A stretch of DNA of 64,000 nt, taken from NCBI GenBank assembly GCA_019279435.1, contig JAAALK010000289.1:47557164-47621163 (forward strand), written 5' to 3'. The translations under genes were made by a program, and so were the position numbers. Source of the stretch: Zizania palustris (lineage: Eukaryota; Streptophyta; Magnoliopsida; Poales; Poaceae). Below are positions 1-11,065 of this stretch, piece by piece (the first letter of the stretch is position 1; every line of letters starts with the position of its first letter). Below the pieces are notes generated by a model. It did not search any database. It was not told the origin of the DNA and saw only the letters and a program-made list of their open reading frames with translations.

Positions 1-712
1 ACAACTAGTGCAGCTCCTGCAAGCCTGCATACACAATATTCATATCCTTACATCTCTGGATGGAGAAGTTCACATATACCATTAGCATTACTAGTTTACT
101 ACAGTTGAGTTTCAGCTTCTGTCTTTGCCTGTTTGGTATATACTGAAGGCATCCCCAAATTGAGTATCCTCCCATGGACACTCCCAGCACATAGAACTTC
201 TGTCCAAGCTCGAGCTGGTCAGCAAGCTCCTCAATGTCCAATGCCTCGCTCTTCACATTCCTCTTGGGATTTGGATCACTTTCCCCATACCCTGCTCTGT
301 CAAATGCAAGAAGGTAGATCCCCAGTTCTTCCACGAGTTCCTGGATTTTGACACACAAAGGATTCAATCAAGAAAAGTATGAACTACTAAAAAACGATCC
401 ATATAAAAAAATTAAAGAAGATTTTCCCAATCTAACTGTATGTGATGTTTGCCTTACCTTTGAAACAGGCAAGGGGAAGTCCTTGGTGGAATCGAATGCA
501 TGCACTGCGATGATCTTGTACTTGGACTTGTCTTTCTGTACCCCATCCTCTCGGTAAGCAAGGTACCTTCCATCTCTGAGCTTGATCCTGGGAGATGTCA
601 CGGGAGGTCCACCCGGCGAGCCGCACAGTTTTGGAGGCGGTGGCCGGAGAACTGCCTGGAAGAACAATCCAAGCAGCACAACCGACAGAACAATGAGTAT
701 CCTTGGCACCAT
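1..712 (-). CDS. Alpha/beta-hydrolase fold protein, 5' part (runs off the window)
   Basis: Three exons are readable on the minus strand: 712-458 (85 codons from ATG), 340-129, and 24-1 continuing beyond the left edge. The joined protein starts with a hydrophobic signal-anchor-like segment (about residues 4-22), then a Pro/Gly-rich linker. The nucleophile elbow GVSMGG puts the candidate catalytic Ser near residue 140. The segment AFDRAGYGESDP just before it is typical of plant esterase/lipase-like alpha/beta hydrolases. The first intron (457-341) is GT-AG; the second (128-25) has a GC donor. Joining AACAG to GCTTGCAGG keeps the frame and gives NRLAGAALVV, which supports both boundaries. The Asp and His of the triad lie outside the window. 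Substrate is unknown. The start is the first in-frame ATG before the hydrophobic segment. Confidence 0.85.
25..128 (-). other. GC-AG intron of the hydrolase gene
   Basis: On the minus strand the exon ends ...ACCAAACAG and the intron starts GCAAAG at 128; it ends ...TATGCAG at 25. The 104-bp intron splits an Arg codon (AG|G). No GT near this point gives an in-frame join to the conserved LAGAALVV block, so the non-canonical GC donor is the simplest reading. Confidence 0.75.
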
Positions 713-774
713 TTCGTTCTCCCAGATCCAGTGGTTTCAGGCGAGGGGTGCCAATTGTGAAAGGAGCTATCTTT

Positions 775-800
775 CACTTCCACTTCCACTTCCACTTCCA
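775..800. repeat. CACTTC hexanucleotide microsatellite
   Basis: Four tandem CACTTC units plus a partial one lie 63-88 bp upstream of the hydrolase ATG, so they probably fall in its 5' UTR or core promoter. On the gene strand the unit reads GAAGTG. Confidence 0.8.
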
Positions 801-1079
801 GGTGTGGCGCAGCAAACCTGCAATGCTAGCTGTTCTTCACTCCGTTGGTAGCCTGTTCCCATCATTGCATGGACCCCCTTCTAGCCACTTTCTTCTCACT
901 CTCCGTTTGCTTTGGACTGTCGTCGTAGGAGCATCTCAAAAAACCTCTCCCTCTCACTTTCTAATAAATCAAACTCCTACAAAAATCCTATAAAATTCTT
1001 GTGTTCCAAAAGAGCCTTTAAAAAAGCTAACAGGATAACCAAGCTATCCGGTTGACCAAATCATTCGACGGACTAAATC

Positions 1080-1455
1080 AGTCTTCATACTAGTTAAACT
1101 TGGCCAACTAATGGGTGTAATATAGAGACTAAATTTTAGTCTCTATCGTATCGAATGTTTAGATATTATTTTGGAGTATTAAATGTAGATTATTTATAAA
1201 ACCTATTCATAATCGGTGGATTATTCGCGAGACGAATCTAATTAGCCTAATTGCGCCATGATTTGACAATGTGATGCTACAATGAATATTAGCTAATTAT
1301 GAATTAATTAGGCTTAATAAATTCATCTCGCGAATTATCCTTCGATTCTACAATTATTTTTATAATTACTTCACGTTTAGTACTTCAAATTAATGTTCAA
1401 ACATCCGATGTGACACGTGCTAAAATTTAACCACTTGATTCAAACACCCTCTAAA
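1080..1455. mobile_element. MITE-like element, copy 1
   Basis: AT-rich non-coding block carrying the paired internal motif ATTCGCGAGACGAATCT (near 1223) and its imperfect inverse AATTCATCTCGCGAATT (near 1318). It also carries the phrase TTTGGAGTATTAAATGTAGA. The same order of motifs recurs at 2715-3035. The arrangement matches a common non-autonomous DNA-transposon family of grass genomes; I do not assign a family name. The ends are approximate because no clean TSD was seen. Confidence 0.55.
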
Positions 1456-2266
1456 TTGAATGGGCATTTTTTTTGTGGGCCCACGTACAAGCATGCAAGC
1501 AGCGGACGAACGTTCACAACAATAGACGAATATGCACCAGTGAGCATCCGTAGTTTTGTAAAGATGGAGACTTTTTTTGTACGTGAAAAAAGAGGGAAAA
1601 GATTTTTTTCTAAATTTTATAAAATTTGAAAATTTTATAACTTGGGATTTATAAAGTTAGATTTTGAGATTTCAAAAAAATAAATCTTTCAAAAAGAATA
1701 GAAAAAAATATAATTTTTTAAAAATTCTAAAATTTGAAAATTTACAACTTAGGGGTTTCTAAGGTTATTAGGGATTTCTAAGGTTAGAAATTGATATATA
1801 TATAAAAAATCAAATCTTTCGAAATATTTTTGGATTTTAAAAGTGAGGAGTAATTTTTTAGAGAGTTGAAAATAAAGAGTTTAGAGTGTATAGCAAATTT
1901 GAAAAGAAATATTTTTAGAGAATTGACTAAATGAATAAACGGAGAGTAAAATATGAAGAGGCTTCTGCTCTACAACATGAACTGTTCTCTGCTTCTTCTG
2001 ACCACAAGTGTAACTTTTTTTAAGGCGAGCAAATGGTACTTGTTGCTTTCAATATTTGCACTGCCAGCGGGAAATTTACGATCTTGTGCTAGAATAAATT
2101 CATCAAATAAATTTACCTAATTATTACCATGTCAAAATTTATTTCACAAAAAATTAGACAGAAATACTAGTAGCTGAAGTTTTTAAACTGACATTTAAAT
2201 GATTAATCAAATTTCAAATTTCAGTTTTTTTTTGAAATGCCCAACCTTGTTTGAAGGCGTGTGTCG

Positions 2267-2377
2267 AGGATACGAACAAGAACTTTTTAGGAGGTCACCC
2301 ATCCTGATACTACTCTCGCCTGAGCACGCTTAACAATAGAGTTAAGAGGAGATTTGGTGCCAGCTAACTCACATCCC
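2267..2377 (-). pseudogene. 5S rRNA-derived sequence (pseudogene or 5S-headed retroelement remnant)
   Basis: Read on the minus strand, the block GTTAAGCGTGCTCAGGCGAG followed by AGTAGTATCAGGATGGGTG and ACCTCCT matches the central part of plant 5S rRNA. That part holds the A box (AGTTAAGCGTGC), intermediate element and C box region (GGATGGGTGACCTCC). The 5' third is diverged and the 3' end is partly matched (AAAGTTCTTGTTCGTATCC). It is a single copy without tandem neighbours, so it is not part of a 5S array. It may be a retroposed 5S copy or the head of a 5S-derived SINE. Confidence 0.75.
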
Positions 2378-2714
2378 TTTCACCCAAATTTTAGTTTTAA
2401 TCGCATAAAACAAGTGCATCTAGATACAAATAATGTATATATAAAAACCCAAAAAATTAGATTGATTTAGCATTATTCTGCTAGCACGCACAACACAATC
2501 ACATGAGTGCGCGCACACGTGTGACTTCTAGCCAAATCTACTGTGAATTTTCTTTATTTAATAAATAAAGATAAACAAATGGTATTATCAGTACATGTTT
2601 TGGAATTAATAAAATGGCCACATACTTAAGATACGGTATGATCGGTACAAAATCAAACTTTATCAGTGTCAAGTCAACCTTAGGCACACCGTAGCTCAGC
2701 TCCTAGCAACTCCG

Positions 2715-3035
2715 ATTATTATTATTTAGGTGTAATTTGGTTATTTAGTTCAAAAGTTTATACTCGTCGCATTGTGTTTATATGTTATTTTGGAGTATTA
2801 AATGTAAACTATTTATAGAATTCATTCATAATCGGTTGATTATTCACGAGACGAATCTAATGAACCTAGTTACGCTATGATTTGATAATATGGCGTTACC
2901 GTAAATATTTATTTATCATGGATTAATTAGGCTTCATAAATTCGTCTCACGAATGATTCTCCAATTCTGTAGTTAGTTATTTTTATAATTAGTTCAATTT
3001 AATCATTTCATATCAGATGTGACACCGACAAAACT
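2715..3035. mobile_element. MITE-like element, copy 2
   Basis: Second copy of the 1080-1455 family. It shares TTTGGAGTATTAAATGTAAA, CACGAGACGAATCTAAT and GGATTAATTAGGCTTCATAA followed by ATTCGTCTCACGAAT, in the same order and orientation. Divergence between the copies indicates independent old insertions. Boundaries are approximate. Confidence 0.5.
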
Positions 3036-3299
3036 TCAGTTCATAGGACTCTATGGCCATCGGATATTCAACATTGTCAAGATCATAGCCACTGACAGTA
3101 CAAACATCTCACATTTACGCTCTTTTATAAAAAAACAAAAAGCAATAGAAAATTTTCTCCTAACTGATATTAAATTGTCACTTGGTTTCAATGAGGATTC
3201 AGTGCACATGAAAGATCCAAGAAAGTAGAGCACACGTTTAGAAAAAAATAGAAATTTAGGGATCACGTGAAGATGCGTTACATATTATAAATATTATAA

Positions 3300-3800
3300 G
3301 TTGTTACATATTATAAATACTATAAGTTATAAGTTATTTGACTTTGACCAATTTTATAAAATATAATAATTATTACACTATTAGATTAGTTTTATTAAAT
3401 CGATCACGAAATATATACTAGTATTGTATTTATTCGATACGGTAGATGTTAATATATTTTTATTTAAATTTAGTTGAAGTTAGATGAGTTTGATTTTGAA
3501 AAAAGTGAAGCAAGATAATGCAATGCATATCTAAACAAAATACTTATAAGTCGTTAGAAATTTTGTATAAGTCAATGTCAAACTTCCCGGGCTTTTATTA
3601 GTTTTATATAAAATATATCAATAATTGCAACAATAAATTAGTTTTATTAAATTCACCATACAATACTATACAAATATGTTTACTTTGTATTTATTTAATA
3701 TTATAGGTGTTACTATTTTTTCTTTAAATTTGATCAAAGTTAGCAAAAGGTTTGACTAAAACGTCAAACAAACTTATAGTATAAAATTGAGAGAATACGT
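3300..3800. repeat. Degenerate Stowaway-type MITE remains, two side by side
   Basis: Two related AT-rich stretches (about 3335-3500 and 3555-3800) share the order TTGAC...TTTTATAAAATAT, TTAGTTTTATTAAAT, GTATTTATT and a closing TTTAAATTT(A/G)..GAAGTTAG. The second ends in AAAATTGAGAGAATAC, a decayed version of the usual Stowaway end. No intact terminal inverted repeats remain. Confidence 0.4.
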
Positions 3801-4048
3801 CAATCCAAATATTTACCAATTTTAACTGATAGTAGATGTATTTTGACTATTAATTCTAATGTAAAAATTTAAACAAACAACTCTTATACAATACAAATAC
3901 TTAATTGGACTACATAACAAATATTACTAATCAAACTTCATTGGATCCAGTGCAATAGCACGTGACTATTTATCTATCTTTTGACTCAAAATCGGATCAC
4001 TCTCTTTATTTGTTAAGCTGATTAACAGTTGTTTTAGTTTAGAATTAC

Positions 4049-4065
4049 GGTTTAGGGTTTAGGGT
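4049..4065 (+). repeat. Telomere-like GGTTTAGGGTTTAGGGT
   Basis: Two TTTAGGG units about 470 bp upstream of the STLP start codon. This is the plant telomere repeat and also the telo-box promoter motif. Distance and isolation make either a telo-box or chance plausible. Confidence 0.35.
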
Positions 4066-4530
4066 CTTATTTTTATAAAAAATAAGTTAAAACAAAATTA
4101 TTATAATTAAAATATATATTATAAAAATTCAATATGTTAAACTAATCTAGATTTTTCTATAAATTAAATTACTATTATAATCTAAGATAAAACAATCAGC
4201 ATAGCCTAAGTGAGCAAAAAGAGGAGTAATTCTCTTGCTTCTCACACAAAGTGATGCCTTTGGAGTTTTCTTGTGTGCGTTGCAACCAACCGTTTCTTTT
4301 TACTTTCTTCTCACCGCAACTACCCACCTAACGAACTGTGCAGCAAGCAGGCCAACCACACACCGACACGTGGACCCCATATCACTCTCAGTCCCACATG
4401 TCAGCTCGTCCTGAGCTCTGGCACTCACCGCGTCGGCCACTCTTCCTGACTCCTCCAGCTCGCTTCCCCAGTTCCCCCTACTAATGGTCGCCAGATCTCG
4501 CCGCCATCACCGGCGACCACACCGCCGGAG

Positions 4531-5700
4531 ATGAAGCGCCGCCACCTCCCGCCTGTACTCCTTGTGCTGCTGCTCTCCCTCCTCTCCCTCTCCTTCCGCC
4601 GCCGGCTGCTAATTCCCCAGAGTCCGCCTCGCCCCGTAGCGGGCGACCCTCTCCTCCGTCGCCTCGCGGCCACCGACGGGGTCGGATCCGGGCAGATCCT
4701 CGTGGAGGCGGCGGCGCTATTCTCCAATGCCTCGATATCGACCTTCCCCAGCCTCGGCAACCACCACCGGCTGCTCTACCTCCGGCTCCCCTACAGCGCC
4801 TCTCCCCGCGCCCCGCCGCGCCCGAGGACTGTGCTCCGCCTCCGCGTACCGAACGAGGCTCTCCCGTCGGACGGTTCGCTCCTCGCCTCTTTCCGCGCCT
4901 CCCTAGGCTCCTTCCTCGTCGCCCACCGCCGCCGCACGAGAAATGTGGCCGGCGTGATGGGCGACCTCGCCGGCCTCCTCGGGCGCCGCTTCCCGACCTG
5001 CGCCGTGGTCGGCAACAGCGGCGTGCTCCTGGGCTCCGGCCGCGGCCCGCAGATCGACGCGCACGACCTCGTCATCCGCCTCAACAATGCGCGCGTCGCC
5101 GGCTTCGCCGCCGATGTCGGCGCCAAGACCTCCCTCTCCTTCGTCAACTCCAACATCCTCCACATCTGCGCCGCCCGCAACGCCGTCACCGCCGCCGCCT
5201 GCGGCTGCCACCCCTACGGCCCCACGGTGCCCATGGCGATGTACGTTTGCCAACCCGCCCACCTCCTCGACGCCCTCATCTGCAACGCCACGGCCACGCC
5301 ATCCTCCCCCTTCCCGCTCCTCGTCACCGACGCGCGCCTGGACGCGCTCTGCGCCCGCATCGCCAAGTACTACTCGCTCCGGCGCTTCGTCTCCACCACC
5401 GGCGAGCCGGCGAGCAACTGGACCAGGAAGCACGACGAGAGGTACTTCCACTACTCGTCGGGGATGCAGGCGGTGGTCATGGCGCTGGGCGTGTGCGACG
5501 AGGTGAGCCTCTTCGGATTCGGCAAGACGCCCGGCGCCAAGCACCATTACCACACCAACCAGAAGAAGGAGCTGGACCTGCACGACTACGAGGCAGAGTA
5601 CGAGTTCTACGGTGACCTCCAGGCGCGGCCGGAGGCGGTGCCGTTCCTCGACGAGCCCCAGCAGGGCTTCACGGTGCCGCCGGTCAGATTGCACCGGTGA
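4531..5700 (+). CDS. Sialyltransferase-like protein (GT29 family), single exon
   Basis: Intact 389-residue type II membrane protein. A short Arg/Lys tail is followed by a hydrophobic anchor (about residues 8-20), a Pro/Arg-rich stem and a GT29 catalytic region. Sialylmotif L spans about residues 157-206 ([14 protein letters not shown]... with D and N of [10 protein letters not shown]). Motif S starts near residue 288 ([10 protein letters not shown]...[15 protein letters not shown]). The very short motif is [19 protein letters not shown] near 338-358, with the H and E pair. The protein should lie in the Golgi lumen. Plants lack ordinary sialic acid metabolism, and related plant proteins are linked to unusual sugars such as Kdo or Dha of rhamnogalacturonan II; the acceptor cannot be read here. 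The sequence is very GC-rich, as usual for intronless grass genes. The gene belongs to the rice STLP group, but I cannot tell which member. Confidence 0.9.
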   Translation: MKRRHLPPVLLVLLLSLLSLSFRRRLLIPQSPPRPVAGDPLLRRLAATDGVGSGQILVEAAALFSNASISTFPSLGNHHRLLYLRLPYSASPRAPPRPRTVLRLRVPNEALPSDGSLLASFRASLGSFLVAHRRRTRNVAGVMGDLAGLLGRRFPTCAVVGNSGVLLGSGRGPQIDAHDLVIRLNNARVAGFAADVGAKTSLSFVNSNILHICAARNAVTAAACGCHPYGPTVPMAMYVCQPAHLLDALICNATATPSSPFPLLVTDARLDALCARIAKYYSLRRFVSTTGEPASNWTRKHDERYFHYSSGMQAVVMALGVCDEVSLFGFGKTPGAKHHYHTNQKKELDLHDYEAEYEFYGDLQARPEAVPFLDEPQQGFTVPPVRLHR

Positions 5701-6341
5701 CACCAACGTGTATGTACTTGTTGTACAATTGAAAAAACTGATTTCATATTTGATACCACCCTAGGATTGTAATTGTAAATTACGGGGACACACCATGTTT
5801 CAGCTTGGACAATTTGTAACAACAAATGTAGCTCATTTTTGTGGTCAAGTCGTTCAATCCCTTGCCATTTGGTTGCTAGAATCTAAAAATAAATTAGAAT
5901 TTGAAGGTTAGAAAACAAGACTTTTTTAGATTCTTACCTGCTAAATACTCATACTAACTAATTAGATACTCATAGCTAGCTAATAAGAATCTTTAGCTGA
6001 AATAAACATACTCTTTTAGTTTTATGTATAGATTCTGTAATTATCAATTTTGTATAATCTAGAGAGTAATCTGAACTGTTTGAAAAAGTTAGAGATTCAA
6101 AAATAGCTGCTATATGTTTGTTTTGCTTTGCAAAAGTGCTTAGGTGGATAAAAAATGGTGCTATATGTACCGAGTGTGTGAAACACTGATGAAATTGATT
6201 GGGACCAACTTAGAATTTAAGCCCCTTGGATATTTCTACCATTAAAAGAACTTAATGATGGTTATGTATTGTTGTACCCCCAATGATGACTCGACTCTTC
6301 CCACATAACTAGGCACCATCCATTTCATTTAACCGTCCCTC
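5701..6341. other. 3' flank of the STLP gene; no further gene seen
   Basis: AT-rich sequence with the probable 3' UTR (about 5701-5850) and no coding or repeat signal that I can identify. Confidence 0.5.
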
Positions 6342-6530
6342 TAAGGTGACAACGGGTTGAGTCAGATTTGAATTAGCTAAAGCCGAACATGCTCCTCGCT
6401 TGAACCCAACTCACATATCCATGCATGTTGAAATCTAGACTTAGACCCAAACCCATTGGGTCCCCACAAACAAAATGGCTGAGGCGGCAAGGGGTGATCG
6501 AGGGGTGGCTGGAACACTGATAGATCAAAG

Positions 6531-6943
6531 TGTAAGAAAATGTCTTAGGTGATCTCTACGTCTAGGACTAGTAGTGATTAACTTAGGGTTTACCTTGGGG
6601 TTGCACAAAGAAGAAGGGGACGCCATGGCCGTGGCTGTGGCGTCGAAGTCCGGTGAACGGCGGTGGAGGTCAGGAAGCCTTCCCGTTGCTTCGGCACTTT
6701 GCTCTTAGATCAGTTTAGGTCTTTGTTTTGGGTAGAGACAGAGGAGAACGAATGCAGCAGCACTTGCATGGACTCCACCTCTCCCTATTTGTAGTGCCGC
6801 GCAACAGGGGGTCCCTAACAGTATTCTGTTGGGGCGCCCCCGATCAGGACGCAGTTGGACCAGGCGCATGTGCATGGCCTATGCATATGCGGGGAGGAGA
6901 GGGACTCAGTCTCCCTCTCCTCCCGGGAGATCTGCAGCTAACA
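6531..6943 (-). repeat. 3' LTR of copia element F
   Basis: 413 bp, starting TG and ending CA in element orientation. It is preceded in the element by the polypurine tract GGGGGGAGAA (6953-6944). Confidence 0.9.
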
Positions 6944-7099
6944 TTCTCCCCCCAGATCTCTACTTAGTTCTTAAACTGCACTTAACATAATATCTATTTC
7001 ATTATAGATAAATGCATTGAGCATGCTGCATCACATTAGTCAGTTACGTACTACGTGACTCAACAACTACAATACATCTCTCCATTCTGAAACAGAATC

Positions 7100-9720
7100 T
7101 CAACTTATTTTGGGCCCCTTATAAATCCATAGATCTTAGGTTTTTCATAAACCCACGTCGACTAAGTGTTCTCTGAACACAGTGGGAGGTAAGCCTTTTA
7201 TGAGCGGATCCGCAAGCATTTGCTTGGTACTTATATGCTCTACTTATTGTTTGATCTTTGGATTCTCTCCTCAACAATATAACACTTACCTTAGATGTGT
7301 TTGGCAGCAACACACTTCTTATTGTTATAGGAGAAATATATTGTTGACTCATTGTTACAGTATAACTTAAGTGGTTTTAAAATGCTGTCGACCACTCTTA
7401 AAACCGGAATAAATTTCTTAAAAACATAGTGCCTGTCCGGCGGCCTCACAACTTGCTACAAACTTGGCATACATCGTGGTAGATGCCATCATAGTTTGTT
7501 TGGAGCTTTTCCACGGCACAGCTCCCTTTGCGAGTGTGAATATATAACTTAATGTGAACTACTTAGTATTCACAAATCTCGCAAAACTTAATTTGAATAA
7601 CCTGCAATCGCTAGGTTATCTAATCTTACATACGTTAGCATGAGGCCTTTGTGACTTACATAAAACTCAAGGCTTTCTTAATTTAATTCAGTGATCTATT
7701 TTTGGATTTTCTGATTTCTGCCAAGCATCCCGGCGGCATAAACTAAGTCAGGGTGAACACATAATCGAGCATACATTGGCTTCCGACAGCAGAAGCATAT
7801 GGAACCAATCTCATTTGATCGATCTCATATTGGTTCCTGGGATACTAAAAGTTCCCAACTTATCACCCTTGACTATCGGATCAGACGATAGCTTATACGC
7901 ATGCATACTATATAGTTTCTCAGTATATCTTCTAGTATGCTGTATGCGATAATCTTAATACCCCCTTAATGATATCTTAGAGAATCTCTAATCCTAACAC
8001 ATAGGAAAATTTCTCCAAGATGCTTAATATCAAACGAGAAGACAAGAATTTCTTAGTATCTGATAGTAGATTGACATCACTACTTGCAAGTAGAATATCA
8101 TCCACATACAAGAATAGAAAATAAAATTCCTATTCTTTAACTTCAATGCAGTTGCCCTCTTCATTCTCTTTAATAACCCAAAATTTTCTAATAGTCTAAT
8201 TAAATTTTAAATGCCCTTACTTAAACTTATTTAAGTCCATAAATGGACTTAGATAAACGGCATCCTAAAATTTCTTTTTCTTTCTATGACAAAACACTTA
8301 GTTGTGTCATATAGACATTCTCACTCAAAACTTATTGAAAATGTCGTCTTTATATCAATCTAATGCAGTTCTAAGTCATAATATGCCTTAATGATTCTTA
8401 AAGAATCCTTAAATAAGACATATAAAAATGTCTCATTTAATCTGCTTCTTATCTGAGTTGGCACAATATTCACTAAGTTAGAGAGTTGTTCCTTTACTTC
8501 TTCATTAGCATCATCTAGAAATGTAGATTACTGAACAACAGAAGCCTCATGTACAATAGATGTCGCTAATGAAGGTCCAAACTCAAGTGTTGGACAAAAG
8601 ACACTACCACAAGTACATGGAAAAATTGCTCTTGAATCATAGGAGTGGATTCACTAACCCACTTCTCTTCAAGATTAATTTCTCTAAGTACCGTGCTCCC
8701 CCTGATTAAAGCATCTTCTAAAAAATGCATGTCTCGTTTCTACAAACTTAACATGTCCATTAGGACATTAAAAAACGAGATCACTTAGACTTATCTTTAC
8801 AGTCAATAAAATTGACAACTTACTATCTTAGGACTTTAACTTATTAATATTTGGGTTAAAATATAGCCTTAGCAGGACGACATACCCTTGTTCTAAAATA
8901 ATTTAGAAAATGGTTATCGTCCTGTCCATAATTCTTATGGTGCTTTTAGGCACAGACTTATTAGGGATCCAATTAAAAATATGAATGATGATTTTAATGC
9001 CTCCATCCACAATTAATCAGTAGAGTGGAATAACTTACCATACTACTTACTATGTTCACTGAAGTGCGAGTGCACCTTATAGCCACTCTATTTTGCTAAG
9101 GTACACCCGATATAAAATACCGGGCTATTTTGCCATTTTCTATAGAACCTTGTAAAAGAGTTCAAGAAATCGGCCATACGGGGTATATTGACCGTAGCAC
9201 GGTCAGATCTTACTCTTTTAAACTTTAGATCATGCTGATATAAGAATCAACCTTAAAACATATTAAATTTATTCAGAGCAACTTATGATCTGATCGCTCT
9301 TAGATTGGATAAATGTTAATCAATTAATTCTAAATCACTGTTGGGCAGAATTAGAATCAATTGAACTTAAATACAATAACATTCTCACCAACGTTGGTCA
9401 GGAGATAAAAATTACTACAATCATTAAACTTAATTTCGCGTCATTCTTAATTTATTTGACGTATTTATCTTAATGCAATATATGCATGAAACTTAGTCTA
9501 AAGAAACTAGAGCGAAAGAATTGACTCAACGTTCAATCCTCCCCCTCGAAATATGGCCCATTAGATAGTGCCATAATTTCAAAAATACGTCATCAATTAT
9601 TTTGCTCTTATCATTATTCTCAGATGATAAAATCATCTTGAGAAAATAAATAAAGTTTGTCATGCTCAAAAGCAAGACTAAAGACTTTATTTCTAAGTGC
9701 GAAAATTCATCTATTACCAT
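7100..9720 (-). pseudogene. Decayed copia pol of element F
   Basis: Domains appear in copia order on the minus strand. GAG-pre-integrase: LKLWHYLMGHISRGRIER (about 9585-9530). Integrase core tail with a PQQNG-like block followed by an S-M-V-S-Y and NCGW-like stretch (about 9110-8930). Reverse transcriptase with intact YVDDILLASSD (YVDD at 8108-8097). RNase H C-terminus: STKQMLADPLIKGLPP (about 7240-7180). The distance from pre-integrase to YVDD is only about 1.4 kb, shorter than in an intact copia, and stops interrupt all frames. No protein can be made from it. Confidence 0.8.
9300..9425. repeat. Internal direct repeat of element F, copy 1
   Basis: AATTAATTCTAAATCACTG, TTGGGCAGAATTAGAATCAA and AACGTTGGTCAGGAGATAAA recur in the same order at about 10590-10690. 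Confidence 0.7.
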
Positions 9721-10589
9721 TCTTGTTCATCCATTTTGGGAACTCCACATATTCCTTCATGTGGTGTTCCTCCTTACATGTCTGTACACGCCCTTCAGGA
9801 CATCATGTTCCTTTATGTGAGCTTATAAGAGGAGTCCTTAACATCATTAGAATGAGTCTTATAATGCTTCTTCCCCTTTATTTATGTTGCACATTATGAC
9901 CTAAATCATTATGTGCTTACTTAATTCTTATACATAGTTTGAAATTAGCATCTACAAACTTCAACACTCACGTTGTAAGTTGTAGTTGATCACAAAATGA
10001 TCAGAAAACTTAGTGTGACATCATAATAAAAATTGGATGATAATATCGTCCTCGAGTTCTTTATTCATGGGTTTCAGCTTTGAAAACCATGTCGCAAAAA
10101 CTTACTAAGCTTTTCTTAATAAGCGTGCTAGCATACGCCTTAGAAAAGTCACCTTCAGATACTCTTTGTAGTATCATGACGTGGGATAGAACCCCCTAAT
10201 TGGCTCCATAATGGAGCTCTTAATCATAATAAATTTTGTGTTTCCACTGATTTCATTTAGTATGATATATCTTATTTTATTCTTATTTCGGCGAAGTCAC
10301 GTAACCTTATGACAAAAGGCTCTTGGCTTTCATCCTCTCAGATCACGGGCTTCGCACGCTTAGTTAGACAATCAAGCATTAAAGCAAGATCTATGTCCTA
10401 TAGCACAATTGCTAACTTAATATCTCATCTCCGGGAACCGTAGTTCTTACCATTGAGAGACTCAATGCCGGAGATATGACTTAGCAAATTTCTAATAAGG
10501 AACATTATCAAAGTATATTATAACAGACATAATATGACACATAAAAATTTAACGTTGGTCAAAATCAACATGTGATATACTTAAAAGGC

Positions 10590-10690
10590 GAATTAATTCT
10601 ACATCACCGTTGGGCAGAAATAGAATCAATTCAATTAAACCACAGTAATTTCATCACTAACGTTGGTCAGGAGATAAAATCACTATGTTA
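10590..10690. repeat. Internal direct repeat of element F, copy 2
   Basis: Second copy of the 9300-9425 block: CACCGTTGGGCAGAAATAG followed by AACGTTGGTCAGGAGATAAA. A fragment, AACGTTGGTCAAAATC, also occurs near 10551. Confidence 0.7.
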
Positions 10691-10784
10691 ACAAAATACA
10701 ACATTTATAATGCCAAATTAAATTATCTCGTTGGTTCAAATTTAATTGACAGAATAAATGCTGCTTAATTGATAGGATGAACAT

Positions 10785-11065
10785 GGTACTAATCTTAAAA
10801 CAGTGTATGCACAACAGAAGATTTAAAACTAATTGATACACTTCTTAATCAATAACAAAATTCTGAATTTTCAGCATAGTACTAATTTTAAATAGTGTAT
10901 GCACAGCGAAAAACTTAATCATAATTGATACACTACTTAATGAGTAATAAATTTTTTTGAATTTACAACACAATACTTATTTTAAACAGTATATGCACAA
11001 CGAAATACTTAATCTTAATTAGTACACTGATTAAAACAGTAATAAAATTCTGAAATTTAAACTTA
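10785..11065. repeat. Tandem repeat, three units of 92-94 bp, in element F
   Basis: GTACTAAT..TTAAA.AGT is followed by GTATGCACA(A/G)C near 10805, 10897 and 10991. Each unit continues with a TTAAT..AATTGATACACT-like phrase and AATAAAATTCTGAAT. The array lies in the non-coding 5' half of the element. Confidence 0.75.

Noticed and set aside
2267..2377. Functional 5S rRNA gene
   Set aside because: The ends are diverged, there is no tandem array and no clear T-rich terminator after the 3' end.
1417..3266. Short ORFs in the AT-rich region between the hydrolase and STLP genes
   Set aside because: They overlap MITE-like or AT-rich DNA, have no homology signal and no promoter context.
4531..5700. 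True animal-type sialyltransferase
   Set aside because: GT29 motifs are present, but plants lack the normal sialic acid donor pathway; 'sialyltransferase-like' is the safe call.
4903..5706. 267-codon minus-strand ORF opposite the STLP gene
   Set aside because: Shadow frame of a very GC-rich gene; low-complexity Val/Gly/Ala/Glu composition and no domain.
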